Shown here piece by piece: positions 21,948-30,138 of a stretch of 35,233 nt of DNA (positions within the stretch are counted from its first letter, which is position 1; each line of letters starts with the position of its first letter). Made by a program: the position numbers and the translations under genes. The stretch lies in contig JAAFIU010000017.1 in NCBI GenBank assembly GCA_013298805.1, positions 1-35,233 on the forward strand, given 5' to 3'. The notes below the pieces were generated by a model. It saw nothing but the letters and a program-made list of their open reading frames with translations. It ran no database searches and had not been told where the DNA came from. The DNA comes from Cytophagales bacterium. GTDB lineage: Bacteria; Bacteroidota; Bacteroidia; Cytophagales; Spirosomataceae.

Positions 21948-23822
21948 CTACTTCACCACCGCCAAACGGCTTACTAAAGTTTCTTCTCCTTTTACATTAC
22001 CACTAAAAATTAGATAAATACCCGTTTCTACTCGCCCACCCGCTAATGTTCGTCCATTCCAAACGGCTGTTCCTCCGTTGGCACGAGTTTCATACACTAA
22101 ATTCCCTGCTACATCTGTAATTTTCACGAAGGCATTTTCTACCAATCCTTCAATGCCAATTTGTCCTTCAAAATCTGGTCTAACAGGATTTGGGAATACT
22201 TTTACGACATTTTCATCTTGTGTCAAACTTCCTTCAGTTGCTGTTCCTCTGTACGAAACCATGCCTTTTGTTGTCCGAATATACACTTCTCCTGTTTTGG
22301 GTTCAGCGGTGATATATGAAATTTCATTGGTGGGCAATGGAGCATTTTTTTCGGTGAAATTACTTACTAACTCCGTTCCATCAGGATTAAATAAAAAGAT
22401 ACCATTTTTCGTTCCCATCCATTTTCTATTGCCTCCGTCCACCGCAATGGAGGTAATAGTTTCGTTGCCTAATAATCTTCTCCGTTCAAATACGGGTGTG
22501 TAGGCATCAAAATTCTTTCCACCAAATACCGCATTGGGGCTATCAAAAACGACGACTCCTTTGTCTGTTCCTACCCACATTTGTCCGTCTCGGTCTAATG
22601 CTAATGTTTTTACGGTATTGCTTGGTAAATTTCCAGAACCAACACCTGTATAGATAAATTGGCGTTGTTTTTTAGGACTTTCTACCAAAATTCCTCCGTA
22701 GTCACCCAATCTACTCCAACGATTTCTGTCTAAATCAATTACAATTGAGTCTTTTCGAGTTTGATAAAGCGTATCGGTACTAACTGGGCTAAATGTTTTA
22801 TAAGCTCCATTAATATTACTCAGTAATCCATTGGTATAATCTGCAATCCAAAATTTCCCCTGCGTATCTGCTTGAGTAGCTTTGGGATGAATAATTTTAT
22901 TGTCAACTATTTTAGTTACTTTAAAATTATCCGCATTTAAAACATTGACAGAATTTGATGTTTCTATAAAATATTCTTTGCTATTAATGTTTTCGACATT
23001 TTCAATTTTCACTGAAAGATAAGTGTAATTGCCATATTTGCCATTTTGATAGGTAAAAAGCTCCCCCGTATCAGATGCGAGGATTAAACCATTCTGAAAA
23101 CTACTGATGGAAAAATTGCGATTTATGAGCGTTCTCCAATTACCAAAAAACTGCAGATTGATATTTGAAGCAAATTTTGCTCCCCTAATTCCTTGTGAAG
23201 TTGATAGATAAATACTGTCGGGAGTAAAAACTGTTTTGTAAATATTAATAGCAGAACCATTATTTCCAAGATTTTGATAGGTTTCTCGAATATCCTGTTT
23301 TTCGACATCCAACACTACCAAGCCAAAATCAAAAGCTAAATAGGCTATTTTGTCTTTAACTTCGATATGATTCGCTTGCTTATTTCCTTGAATTGAGCTT
23401 GATTCTTTTAACAAAGAAATATTCGTAATTTTCAACGGCTCTCCCTTTAAATTTACGGTCAATAAATCAATATTTCCAGATTGATAAGCTATAATAAGCG
23501 TTTTCGTGGCTGAGTTATATTTTATTTTTGCAATCTTGGTTTCTGTAAAACCATCTATTTTAGACAGTCGTATGGCTTGATTCTCCGTGGTGTCAAAATA
23601 GAAAAAACCGTTTTCAGTAACACAATAAATTTTACCTTCTACAATAGCTATATCTTTGGCATTGAGATAGTTAAAATGTGTTTGCCAAGTACCTATTTGG
23701 GCAAAAGTTGCCTGACTGATTAAACAGACCAATAGGCATATCATCATTAATTGCCCATGAAAATATAGCCATAAGGGTTTTAACCTCAATCTTAATTCTA
23801 TAAATGAAAACATTTTCTGCAT
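21948..23822 (-). CDS. porZ: PorZ-like type IX secretion system protein
   Basis: A 624-residue exported protein. After a long N-terminal stretch the signal peptide core is '[18 protein letters not shown]'; the mature start '[20 protein letters not shown]' with '[20 protein letters not shown]' is the PorZ hallmark. Two beta-propellers follow (for example '[20 protein letters not shown]' and '[20 protein letters not shown]'), then a C-terminal Ig-like domain '[20 protein letters not shown]' ending 'LVSRLAVVK', the type IX C-terminal sorting form. PorZ is surface-bound and helps attach secreted cargo to anionic lipopolysaccharide. The listed start (23822) overlaps tdk by 25 bp; ATG at 23813 is also possible. 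It is second gene in the tdk cluster. Confidence 0.9.
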   Translation of the reverse strand: MQKMFSFIELRLRLKPLWLYFHGQLMMICLLVCLISQATFAQIGTWQTHFNYLNAKDIAIVEGKIYCVTENGFFYFDTTENQAIRLSKIDGFTETKIAKIKYNSATKTLIIAYQSGNIDLLTVNLKGEPLKITNISLLKESSSIQGNKQANHIEVKDKIAYLAFDFGLVVLDVEKQDIRETYQNLGNNGSAINIYKTVFTPDSIYLSTSQGIRGAKFASNINLQFFGNWRTLINRNFSISSFQNGLILASDTGELFTYQNGKYGNYTYLSVKIENVENINSKEYFIETSNSVNVLNADNFKVTKIVDNKIIHPKATQADTQGKFWIADYTNGLLSNINGAYKTFSPVSTDTLYQTRKDSIVIDLDRNRWSRLGDYGGILVESPKKQRQFIYTGVGSGNLPSNTVKTLALDRDGQMWVGTDKGVVVFDSPNAVFGGKNFDAYTPVFERRRLLGNETITSIAVDGGNRKWMGTKNGIFLFNPDGTELVSNFTEKNAPLPTNEISYITAEPKTGEVYIRTTKGMVSYRGTATEGSLTQDENVVKVFPNPVRPDFEGQIGIEGLVENAFVKITDVAGNLVYETRANGGTAVWNGRTLAGGRVETGIYLIFSGNVKGEETLVSRLAVVK

Positions 23823-24370
23823 CTTGCTTCGTAACTATCGGTTTCGCCCAACATTACTTGCTCTTGGGCGGCAGTTTTACGATATGAATAATTGGCAACA
23901 TCGCCACAAACCATACAAACAGCATGGACTTTTGTAATATATTCTGCCACAGCCATTAATACTGGCATCGGGCCGAAGGGCTTTCCTTGAAAATCCATAT
24001 CAAGCCCTGCTACAATTACTCTCTTTCCTGAATTGGCGAGTTTATTTACCACTTCAACTATTTCTGAATCAAAAAATTGTACTTCATCTATACCAACTAC
24101 GTCACAGTCACCCGAAAGCAACAAAATTTCTGGTGAAGCCTGAATGGGCGTTGAGCGAATGGTTGAAGAATTATGAGAAACAATGTTTTCTTGATGGTAG
24201 CGTGTATCTAAAGCAGGCTTGAAAATTTCAACTTTTTGCTTTGCTATCTTTGCCCGATTAAGACGACGAATGAGTTCTTCGGTTTTACCAGAAAACATAG
24301 AGCCACACACGACTTCTATCCAACCTGCACGTTTTTGGTTTTGTTGATTATGATAAGGCTCAATAAACAC
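23798..24370 (-). CDS. tdk: Thymidine kinase
   Basis: A 190-residue type II thymidine kinase. The P-loop is 'GSMFSGKT' (23-30), Walker B/lasso region '[12 protein letters not shown]', and '[15 protein letters not shown]' the thymidine-binding region; the zinc sites are 'CMVCG' and the terminal 'CRKC'. It phosphorylates thymidine to dTMP in the salvage pathway. The start codon is GTG at 24370 (VFIEPYH, read as Met); upstream in frame there is no ATG before a stop. Its 3' end overlaps the porZ start by 25 bp, so tdk leads the operon. A MITE-like element lies 160 bp upstream. Confidence 0.96.
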   Translation of the reverse strand: MFIEPYHNQQNQKRAGWIEVVCGSMFSGKTEELIRRLNRAKIAKQKVEIFKPALDTRYHQENIVSHNSSTIRSTPIQASPEILLLSGDCDVVGIDEVQFFDSEIVEVVNKLANSGKRVIVAGLDMDFQGKPFGPMPVLMAVAEYITKVHAVCMVCGDVANYSYRKTAAQEQVMLGETDSYEARCRKCFHL

Positions 24371-24521
24371 GTTTTTAACGGAATAATTAAAGATGAAAAT
24401 AATTGTTCACGAAGATACAAGATTTTAGACTTAGTGAGAAATGAATCAATATTTTGGGATACGCCATTTTATGATTTCAGAAGAGTGTATTGAAAATATG
24501 CAAAAAATAATGTGATTTAGT

Positions 24522-24710
24522 ACAAATTCAGGGCAAACGCATGAGAGATAATTTATCTCTTTTTGGTAAAGATTTCCAAATATTATTTGGAGGAAAGTTT
24601 TTAATGACGATACAAAGTAGTCAAATTTCCATTTTATAAAGGTTTCCAATCAAGCTATTTTTTCTTGAACCAAATAAAAGTAATCTCATGCGTTTGCCCT
24701 GGTACAAATT
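24522..24710. mobile_element. MITE-like element: 171 bp, 18-bp perfect TIRs, 9-bp target duplication
   Basis: The terminal repeats CAGGGCAAACGCATGAGA (24531-24548) and its exact complement (24684-24701) bound 171 bp that has no coding capacity beyond short frames. GTACAAATT stands directly outside on both sides (24522-24530 and 24702-24710), a 9-bp target duplication. Inside are two more palindromes: 24547-24561 (GAGATAA-T-TTATCTC followed by TTTTT) and 24577-24593 (TCCAAAT-ATT-ATTTGGA). Size, TIRs and duplication fit a MITE mobilised by a transposase in trans. Ends starting CAGGG with 8-10-bp duplications remind me of the ISAs1 family; that is a guess. It lies between the divergent tdk and DUF962 genes. 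Confidence 0.9.
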
Positions 24711-24740
24711 TGACTTTTACAAGACGATTTTGTATTTTTG
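24709..24740 (+). promoter_or_regulatory. Bacteroidota-type promoter of the DUF962 gene, touching the MITE target site
   Basis: -33 box TTTG (24709-24712), 20-bp spacer, -7 box TATTTTTG (24733-24740), both perfect matches to TTTG/TAnnTTTG. The coding start is 33 bp after the -7 box. The last two bases of the right-hand target duplication are the first two of the -33 box, so the element sits immediately upstream. Confidence 0.75.
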
Positions 24741-24773
24741 GTATTATTCACCCACACTATCACTAAAAATACC

Positions 24774-25241
24774 ATGAAAACAATTAATCAATGGCTCGCC
24801 GAATATGGCGAAAGTCATCAAAACCCCACGAACAAGACTGTCCACTGGATTTGCGTCCCCCTTATTTTTTTCAGTGTTGTAGGTTTGTTATTTAGCATTA
24901 AACTTCTTTTTTTTAGTATTGGCGGTATTCAAGGCAATGTAGCCTTAATTGTATTAGGCTTGACATTGATTTATTATTTTTCTTTGTCAAAAAACCTTTC
25001 TATTGGACTCTTATTATTTGCTTCTTTGTGCATCTACCTTTGTTATGCAATTGAACAGTCTGGATTTGCTCCACTTTGGCAGGTTTGCACGACTATTTTT
25101 GTCTTAGCTTGGGTTGGACAATTTTGGGGTCATAAAGTAGAAGGCAAAAAACCTTCGTTTTTCAAAGATTTACAATTCTTAATGATTGGCCCTGCTTGGT
25201 TAATGAGCTTCATTTACGAGCGTTTGGGAATTAGTTATTAG
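24774..25241 (+). CDS. DUF962/Mpo1-like integral membrane protein
   Basis: A 155-residue protein beginning 'MKTINQWLAEYGESHQNPTN' with 'KTVHWICVPLIFFSVVGLLF', the conserved cytosolic motif and first helix of the DUF962 family; 'VLAWVGQFWGHKVEGKKPSF' and 'LMIGPAWLMSFIYERLGI' are the other conserved blocks. There are about four transmembrane helices. The yeast relative Mpo1 is an iron-dependent dioxygenase in 2-hydroxy fatty acid oxidation and uses His residues (H17 and H29 here, then the G-H-K and others); a similar lipid role is possible but unproven. ATG 24774 is chosen because it follows the promoter; upstream in-frame codons lie inside it. Followed by a tandem repeat and a terminator. Confidence 0.9.
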   Translation: MKTINQWLAEYGESHQNPTNKTVHWICVPLIFFSVVGLLFSIKLLFFSIGGIQGNVALIVLGLTLIYYFSLSKNLSIGLLLFASLCIYLCYAIEQSGFAPLWQVCTTIFVLAWVGQFWGHKVEGKKPSFFKDLQFLMIGPAWLMSFIYERLGISY

Positions 25242-25301
25242 ATATTAGATTGAGATATGAGATATGAGATATGAGATTGAGATATGAGATTGAGATATGA
25301 G
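25241..25301. repeat. Short tandem repeats (GAGATAT/GAGATTGAGATAT) after the DUF962 gene
   Basis: About 60 bp are made of TGAGATA heptamers and TGAGAT variants, beginning within the stop codon of the DUF962 gene. No spacers of CRISPR kind. The rest of the gap to 25540 holds only the terminator at 25424 and AT-rich sequence. Confidence 0.75.
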
Positions 25302-25423
25302 AAAGCGAATTTTCAGGACTTGAGTTCCATGATAAGTATGAAAACCCAATTGTTTTATTTATATCTCCTAATTCATACCTACTACCCCATACCTAAAAAC
25401 AGCCATTCATACTATTTCTGAAT

Positions 25424-25465
25424 AAAACCGCATCAAGTAGTTCATATTTGATGCGGTTTTGTTTT
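25424..25465 (+). terminator. Rho-independent terminator between DUF962 and prohibitin-like genes
   Basis: A perfect 13-bp stem AAAACCGCATCAA (25424-25436) with TTGATGCGGTTTT (25448-25460), 11-nt loop, followed by GTTTT. It would also work on the other strand because A-runs flank it. Confidence 0.85.
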
Positions 25466-25540
25466 AGGAGTTTTATATTGCTAAAGCAAAATATTGAAAC
25501 CAAAACTTAAAGTATAAATTCAATTTAATCACACAAAACA

Positions 25541-26446
25541 ATGTTCTTAATCTTTTTAGGTATCGTGGTGATAATGGCGGGATTTGCCATCAATACACCC
25601 TCATTAACGGTTGCTCGTTTTTCTCGTCCTGCAAAAGTTGTAGGCGGAGTTTTTATTGTTTTAGGTTTACTTTCATCGGGAATTAAACAAATTGGTGCAG
25701 GCGAAGTAGGTGTACAATCATTGTTTGGTAACGTTGGACAAAACACCTTATCAAGCGGTTTAAACTTTGTAAATCCCTTAGCCAATATTGAAACATTTGA
25801 TACCAAAACCCAAAATTATACCATGTCGGCAGTACATGATGAAGGTGTAAAAGAGGGCGATGATGCCATTCGAGTTTTAACGGCTGACGGTCTGGAGGTA
25901 ATTATTGATTTGACTGTACTCTATAAAATTATTCCGAGTGAAGCTCCAAAAATTTTACGAGAAATTGGCGTGGACTATCAGGATAAAATTGTTCGTCCCA
26001 TTACTCGCACTAAAATAAGAGACAATGCCGTTTATTACGATGCAGTGTCACTTTATTCAACAAAAAGAGATGAATTTCAAAATCGTATTTTCAAATCTAT
26101 CGAAGGCAATTTCAAAACAAGAGGTCTTTTTTTAGAACAATTGCTTATCAGAAATATCAACCTTCCAACGTCGGTAAAACAAAGTATTGAGTCTAAAATT
26201 AATGCTGAACAGGATGCACAAAAGATGCAATTTGTTCTTCAAAAGGAAAAACAAGAAGCTGAACGTAAACGAGTAGAGGCACAGGGTATTGCTGACTATC
26301 AGAAGATTTTATCAACTGGACTGAGCGATAAACAATTACAATATGAGGCAATATTAGCCCAAAAAGAAATTGCAAAATCTCCGAATACAAAAGTGATTAT
26401 TATGGGAGGAAAAGGAAATGCCCCCTTCATTTTGGGCGACAAGTAG
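25541..26446 (+). CDS. Prohibitin/SPFH (Band 7) membrane protein
   Basis: A 301-residue protein with two N-terminal hydrophobic segments ('MFLIFLGIVVIMAGFAI' and 'GGVFIVLGLLSSGI', residues 1-17 and 36-49). The SPFH core starts at 'GEVGVQSLFGNV', continues 'SGLNFVNPLANIETFDTKTQ' and 'TADGLEVIIDLTVLYKI', and ends with the Glu/Lys/Gln-rich coiled coil (INAEQDAQKMQFVLQKEKQE). It matches prohibitin-type members, which form ring scaffolds on the membrane and influence proteases such as FtsH. No NfeD or protease gene is adjacent. It is monocistronic and ends at a bidirectional terminator. Confidence 0.94.
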   Translation: MFLIFLGIVVIMAGFAINTPSLTVARFSRPAKVVGGVFIVLGLLSSGIKQIGAGEVGVQSLFGNVGQNTLSSGLNFVNPLANIETFDTKTQNYTMSAVHDEGVKEGDDAIRVLTADGLEVIIDLTVLYKIIPSEAPKILREIGVDYQDKIVRPITRTKIRDNAVYYDAVSLYSTKRDEFQNRIFKSIEGNFKTRGLFLEQLLIRNINLPTSVKQSIESKINAEQDAQKMQFVLQKEKQEAERKRVEAQGIADYQKILSTGLSDKQLQYEAILAQKEIAKSPNTKVIIMGGKGNAPFILGDK

Positions 26447-26458
26447 CCTTATACAAAA

Positions 26459-26506
26459 GCAAAAAAGTCGTTGTGAAAATACCACAGCGACTTTTTTTGC
26501 TTTTTT
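26459..26506. terminator. Bidirectional Rho-independent terminator
   Basis: GCAAAAAAGTCGTTGTG (26459-26475) pairs with CACAGCGACTTTTTTTGC (26483-26500) with one wobble; loop ~7 nt. T-runs lie on both strands, so it serves both the prohibitin-like gene and the convergent OmpA lipoprotein gene. Confidence 0.88.
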
Positions 26507-26542
26507 AATTTACTGACATTTACCCTTAATTCCAATCACGAC

Positions 26543-27439
26543 TTACTTTTGTCCATTTGCCAACATTTGGAAAAATTGGTCAAGCTTTGTGGTTACGATA
26601 ATTTCAGTTCTACGGTTAATCTTTCGTCCTGCTTCAGTAGTATTAATCTCTTTTGGAACGTATTCTGAACGCCCACCTGCTGTCATACGCTCTGGAGCAA
26701 TCCCAAATTTTGTTTGTAATAAACGAACAACTGAAGTTGCACGTTTAGCCGATAAGTCCCAGTTATCTTTTAAACAATCCGTTGAGATTGGCACATTGTC
26801 AGTGTGTCCTTCCACCAAAATATCTAACTCTTTGTGGTCATTCACAACTTTAGAAACTTTCTCTAAAACTACTTCGGCTTTTGAGTTAATCAATGCACTC
26901 CCCGACTGAAACAATAATTTGTCAGAAATAGAAATATAAACAACGCCTTTCTTCACTTCTACTGTTACGTCCTCATCGTTAATATCTGCCAAAGAGCGTT
27001 TTAGAGTCATTACTAAAGCTAAATTCAATGAATCTTTCCGTTGAACCGACGAGTTCAAATCTTTGATATATTTACTTTGGTCATTAAGCGTTTCTAATGA
27101 TTTTTTGATACTTTCTGCCCCTGCCTTGCTCACAATTGAAAGGTCAGACATTCTATCTAAAAGATTGGTGTTTGTCTTTTTTAAGTAATCAATTTGGTCT
27201 TCTAAGGCTTTAACCTGTTTTGCTTTTGCTTCAATTTCTACGGCTTTATTCTTCAAGTCAGATTCTGCTGAGATTTTAGCGACTTCACAATCTCTTAATT
27301 CAGTACGCACTCTGGCAATACTATTTTCAGAACTGACCTTGAAGGCTGAGTATTCCGACTGAGCTTCAGCCAATTTTTTCTTACTAACACAAGACGACAT
27401 CATGGCGATTGATGCGGCTAAAAAAAAGATTTTTTTCAT
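26543..27439 (-). CDS. OmpA/MotB-type lipoprotein with coiled coil
   Basis: A 298-residue lipoprotein: signal 'MKKIFFLAASIAMMSSC' with Cys17 as the lipid-modified residue. Residues ~20-150 are charged heptad-rich coiled coil (KAVEIEAKAKQVKALEDQID). The C-terminal OmpA domain covers ~170-290: 'GVVYISISDKLLFQSGSALI', 'LDILVEGHTDNVPISTDCLK', 'NWDLSAKRATSVVRLLQTKF' and 'MTAGGRSEYVPKEINTTEAG' then RKINRRTEI, which binds diaminopimelate of peptidoglycan (GHTDN and the Asn-Arg-Arg are the key residues). It probably ties the outer membrane to the wall. A -7 box TAGATTTG lies on the minus strand at 27495-27488, without an obvious -33 partner. Monocistronic. Confidence 0.93.
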   Translation of the reverse strand: MKKIFFLAASIAMMSSCVSKKKLAEAQSEYSAFKVSSENSIARVRTELRDCEVAKISAESDLKNKAVEIEAKAKQVKALEDQIDYLKKTNTNLLDRMSDLSIVSKAGAESIKKSLETLNDQSKYIKDLNSSVQRKDSLNLALVMTLKRSLADINDEDVTVEVKKGVVYISISDKLLFQSGSALINSKAEVVLEKVSKVVNDHKELDILVEGHTDNVPISTDCLKDNWDLSAKRATSVVRLLQTKFGIAPERMTAGGRSEYVPKEINTTEAGRKINRRTEIIVTTKLDQFFQMLANGQK

Positions 27440-27577
27440 ATTTTGATGTTATTGTTTGTTTTGAAATTGTGTTTTGTGATAACGAAACAAATCTATAAAT
27501 CTTGCATTATTATCATGCTTTAACTTTGACTATTTTCGTAAATATTATTACTACAAAATCATACCAAATATATTGGG

Positions 27578-28843
27578 CTACTCCACTTTTGGAATATCCT
27601 TCCAAATTGTTGTAAACTTAGGACTCAGCTTTCCGGCATTTCCCTGCCAAGTAGTGTTGATACCTTGAACTGCAAACTTAATTGTACCTTTACCAAATTT
27701 GGCATTGATGCCGTCCATCAATTGACTGACTTTCTGACACTTACTTTCTGTCTCTTGAACAAACAGATTTCCTTGTATGGCATTATTTGGCACTAATCCT
27801 GTGAAGCAAACTCCTGCTTTTTTATAGTCATAGCCTTGCACAAAAATTTGTTTTAAACCCCACAAAACTTTCTGCTGAATTTCCATTGTACTATTGGTAG
27901 GAATGTCAAAATTCATTGTGATGCTATTGTAATACTGGGCTTTCTTGCTAAAAAGATTGGTACGAATATAGATACTGATGACATTTGCACAACTTTGTTG
28001 GCTACGTAATTTTTCGGCACATTTACTTGCAAAAGTTGTAAGAACCTCCTCTAAATCTCGCAAGGTATTGACATACCTTCCAAAAGAACGAGTATGCTGA
28101 ACAACCTTCTTCTTGTCAGCAACCTCGGTCAAATTCAAACAAGATTCACCTTTGAGTTCACGATAAAGTCTTAAACCTACTACCGAAAAGTACTTTCGGA
28201 TAAAATTTTCAGGTAATTTAGTGAAATCCAAAGCGGTATTTACCTGCTGACCTTTCAAGAACTTCCCGTACTTTCGTCCAATTCCCCAAACGTCTTCGAT
28301 GGGGGTTTCGGTCAATATTTTCTCCAAAATTTCTTCAGAATCTATCACAAAAACACCTTTTTCTTTATGATATTTTTTGGCGTAACGATTTGCCACTTTT
28401 GCTAAAGATTTCGTGGGTGCAATGCCAATACTGATTGGTATTTTAGTCCATTTGGCAATTTTTCGTTTTATTTCTATGCCAAAATCATATAACTCTTCGG
28501 AAGGAATGATACTTAAATCTAAAAAGGCTTCATCAATACTATAAACTTCTACGGCTGGACAAAGGTCATTTAAGCAATTCATTACTCTTGAAGAAATATC
28601 TCCATAAAGTGCGTAATTACTGGAAAAAACCATTAGTTTTTTTGTCTTGAGATTATCTGAAATTTTATGAGCAGGAATACCCATTTCAATCCCTAAATCC
28701 TTGGCTTCTTGCGAACGAGAAATGACACAACCATCATTATTAGAAAGAACAACAACGGGTATATCACGAGCAGAAAGGTTAAAAATACGCTCACAGGAAA
28801 CATAAAAATTATTACAATCTGCTAATCCAAACCATTTGTTCAT
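27578..28843 (-). CDS. umuC: DNA polymerase V catalytic subunit UmuC (Y family)
   Basis: A 421-residue Y-family polymerase. Catalytic acidic residues: Asp9 in 'FGLADCNNFYVSCE' and Asp104-Glu105 in 'VYSIDEAFLDLS'; 'SIGIAPTKSLAKVANRYAKK' and 'DVWGIGRKYGKFL' (helix-hairpin-helix) are also typical. The C-terminal 'DGINAKFGKGTIKFAVQGI' and 'LSPKFTTIW' are the UmuC-type DUF4113 tail, which separates it from DinB/Pol IV. It replicates past lesions in the SOS response together with UmuD'. It overlaps umuD by 4 bp (ATGA), so translation is coupled. Confidence 0.97.
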   Translation of the reverse strand: MNKWFGLADCNNFYVSCERIFNLSARDIPVVVLSNNDGCVISRSQEAKDLGIEMGIPAHKISDNLKTKKLMVFSSNYALYGDISSRVMNCLNDLCPAVEVYSIDEAFLDLSIIPSEELYDFGIEIKRKIAKWTKIPISIGIAPTKSLAKVANRYAKKYHKEKGVFVIDSEEILEKILTETPIEDVWGIGRKYGKFLKGQQVNTALDFTKLPENFIRKYFSVVGLRLYRELKGESCLNLTEVADKKKVVQHTRSFGRYVNTLRDLEEVLTTFASKCAEKLRSQQSCANVISIYIRTNLFSKKAQYYNSITMNFDIPTNSTMEIQQKVLWGLKQIFVQGYDYKKAGVCFTGLVPNNAIQGNLFVQETESKCQKVSQLMDGINAKFGKGTIKFAVQGINTTWQGNAGKLSPKFTTIWKDIPKVE

Positions 28844-29298
28844 CTGAATTTACGGCTTAGACCTTTTACCACGCCAAATACTCTAAAATCATCTGATTCT
28901 TGGATTTCAACGGGTTGAAAGTTTGGATTTTTAGAAATCAAAAAGAGTTTATTTTGTACTCTTCTGACGATTTTTGCCATGTAGAAATGATTTAAACTGC
29001 AAATTACGATGTCATTATCCCGATAATCAAGTGTTGTATCCACTATCAAAATATCACGGTCTGAAATTCCCGCATCAATCATCGAATCTCCCCGTGCTTC
29101 TACCAGATAACAAGTGTGTTTCTTTATGCCATGAAAATCGTTTAAATCCAATGTTATATCAACGTAATCATCCGCTGGACTCGGAAAGCCCGTTGCCGCA
29201 GTTCCACATTCTACGGGCATAAGGTATTTATTGAGTTCGATTATATCAAAATCATTGATGCTAAAAAACTGTATTTCGCCTTCGTAAGTTAATGTCAT
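28840..29298 (-). CDS. umuD: UmuD-like S24 self-cleaving protein
   Basis: A 152-residue UmuD. The processing site is Thr36-Gly37 in 'AATGFPSPADDYVD'; E. coli has Cys-Gly in this place. Catalytic residues are Ser72 ('ARGDSMIDAGIS') and Lys109 ('FYMAKIVRR'). RecA filaments trigger self-cleavage, and UmuD' joins UmuC. Start: ATG 29298 is preferred; an in-frame TTG at 29307 would add three residues. Upstream on the minus strand is a perfect -7 box TATATTTG (29322-29315), but its -33 partner is weak. The palindrome CAAAT-N8-ATTTG (29315-29332) overlaps it and may be an SOS operator. Divergent from osmC, 96 bp apart. Confidence 0.95.
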   Translation of the reverse strand: MTLTYEGEIQFFSINDFDIIELNKYLMPVECGTAATGFPSPADDYVDITLDLNDFHGIKKHTCYLVEARGDSMIDAGISDRDILIVDTTLDYRDNDIVICSLNHFYMAKIVRRVQNKLFLISKNPNFQPVEIQESDDFRVFGVVKGLSRKFR

Positions 29299-29314
29299 AA
29301 TAGTCAAATTTTAT

Positions 29315-29332
29315 CAAATATAATACCATTTG
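29315..29332. promoter_or_regulatory. CAAAT-N8-ATTTG palindrome at the umuD promoter
   Basis: Inverted repeat with 5-bp arms (29315-29319 and 29328-29332) overlapping the minus-strand -7 box TATATTTG. A LexA-type repressor would fit the umuDC context, but I do not recognise a published Bacteroidota SOS box here and the arms are short. Confidence 0.4.
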
Positions 29333-29364
29333 TTTGATTTGAACTTTCGTAAGCCCTATGTTTG
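29333..29364 (+). promoter_or_regulatory. Bacteroidota-type promoter of the osmC-like gene
   Basis: TTTG (29333-29336), 20-bp spacer, TATGTTTG (29357-29364): perfect -33 and -7 boxes. The osmC-like ATG is 31 bp after the -7 box. It starts one base after the umuD palindrome, so a bound repressor at umuD could also touch this promoter. Confidence 0.75.
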
Positions 29365-29394
29365 TTATGAAATTATTACATAATCTTTAAGTTA

Positions 29395-29817
29395 ATGCAA
29401 GTAGAATTAGTTAGAGTTGACGATGCCTTTCACTTTGAGGCACAAGGAATGTCGGGCGTACCCGTTCACATAGATGCTGCCGAAAATATTGGCGGACATA
29501 ACGCAGGCTCTCGCCCGATGGAATTATTGTTGATGGGCTTGGGCGGTTGCACAGCCATTGATGTGATTCTGATTATGAAAAAACAACGTCAGGTAATTGA
29601 AGATTTGAAAATTTCAGTATCGGGAGAACGTGAAAAAATTGAAGGAACAGAAATGACTCCCTTCCGCAAAATCAATGTTCACTTTAAATTTAAAGGGAAT
29701 ATTTCGGAAGATAAAGCCAAGAAAGCGATTGAAATGTCGATGGAGAAATACTGTTCAGCAACAGCTCAATTGAGTCCTTCGGCAGAAATCACCCATAGCT
29801 TTGAGATTAATGCGTAA
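29395..29817 (+). CDS. OsmC family peroxiredoxin-like protein
   Basis: A 140-residue protein with both active-site cysteines: Cys52 in 'MGLGGCTAIDVILIM' and Cys120 in 'MEKYCSATAQLSP', 68 residues apart as in OsmC/Ohr. OsmC proteins reduce organic hydroperoxides with thiols. 'GSRPMELLLMG' before Cys52 is the usual YhfA/OsmC start of the long helix; the closest shape is the YhfA-like branch, whose role is less defined. It starts at ATG 29395 after a perfect promoter and is divergent from umuDC. Cytosolic, monocistronic. Confidence 0.94.
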   Translation: MQVELVRVDDAFHFEAQGMSGVPVHIDAAENIGGHNAGSRPMELLLMGLGGCTAIDVILIMKKQRQVIEDLKISVSGEREKIEGTEMTPFRKINVHFKFKGNISEDKAKKAIEMSMEKYCSATAQLSPSAEITHSFEINA

Positions 29818-30138
29818 TTTGATGTTTGTAAATAAAATAATAATTTAAGAATAACGATTTCCATAAGTCTGATTATCAATGACTTACGAAATATCAAAAT
29901 AATATTTTGGTTTGTTCCATTACTTAAAATCATTGAAAATCAGAATTGTGGAAAAGCGTCCGTCTAAAAAATCATAATTCTGGTTTTTAACCATAAAGTA
30001 AGTGGCGATTTGGAATCATTCAATATAATTTACAATGAACCTGACTATCAAATACTTAAACAAACATGAACTTATAATTCGTTACTTAACTTAAACGATT
30101 CAGATACTTTACCGTACAGCAAATTTGTGTTTATCAAA
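29818..30138. other. Gene-free 321-bp gap between osmC-like and GH-A genes
   Basis: AT-rich sequence between two convergent genes. It holds only weak palindromes: TAAGTC/GACTTA (29864-29869 and 29881-29886), CAAAAT-AAT-ATTTTG (29895-29909) and CAGAATT/AATTCTG (29941-29947 and 29976-29982, the latter followed by GGTTTTT, a possible weak osmC terminator). No gene seen. Confidence 0.5.

Noticed and set aside
24446-24649. 67-codon minus-strand frame across the MITE left end
   Set aside because: It crosses the terminal repeat and target duplication, has no transposase motif and a random AT-driven composition; the element is non-coding.
25241-25301. Possible CRISPR-like repeat
   Set aside because: Units are 7-13 bp with no unique spacers and no cas genes; simple tandem repeat.
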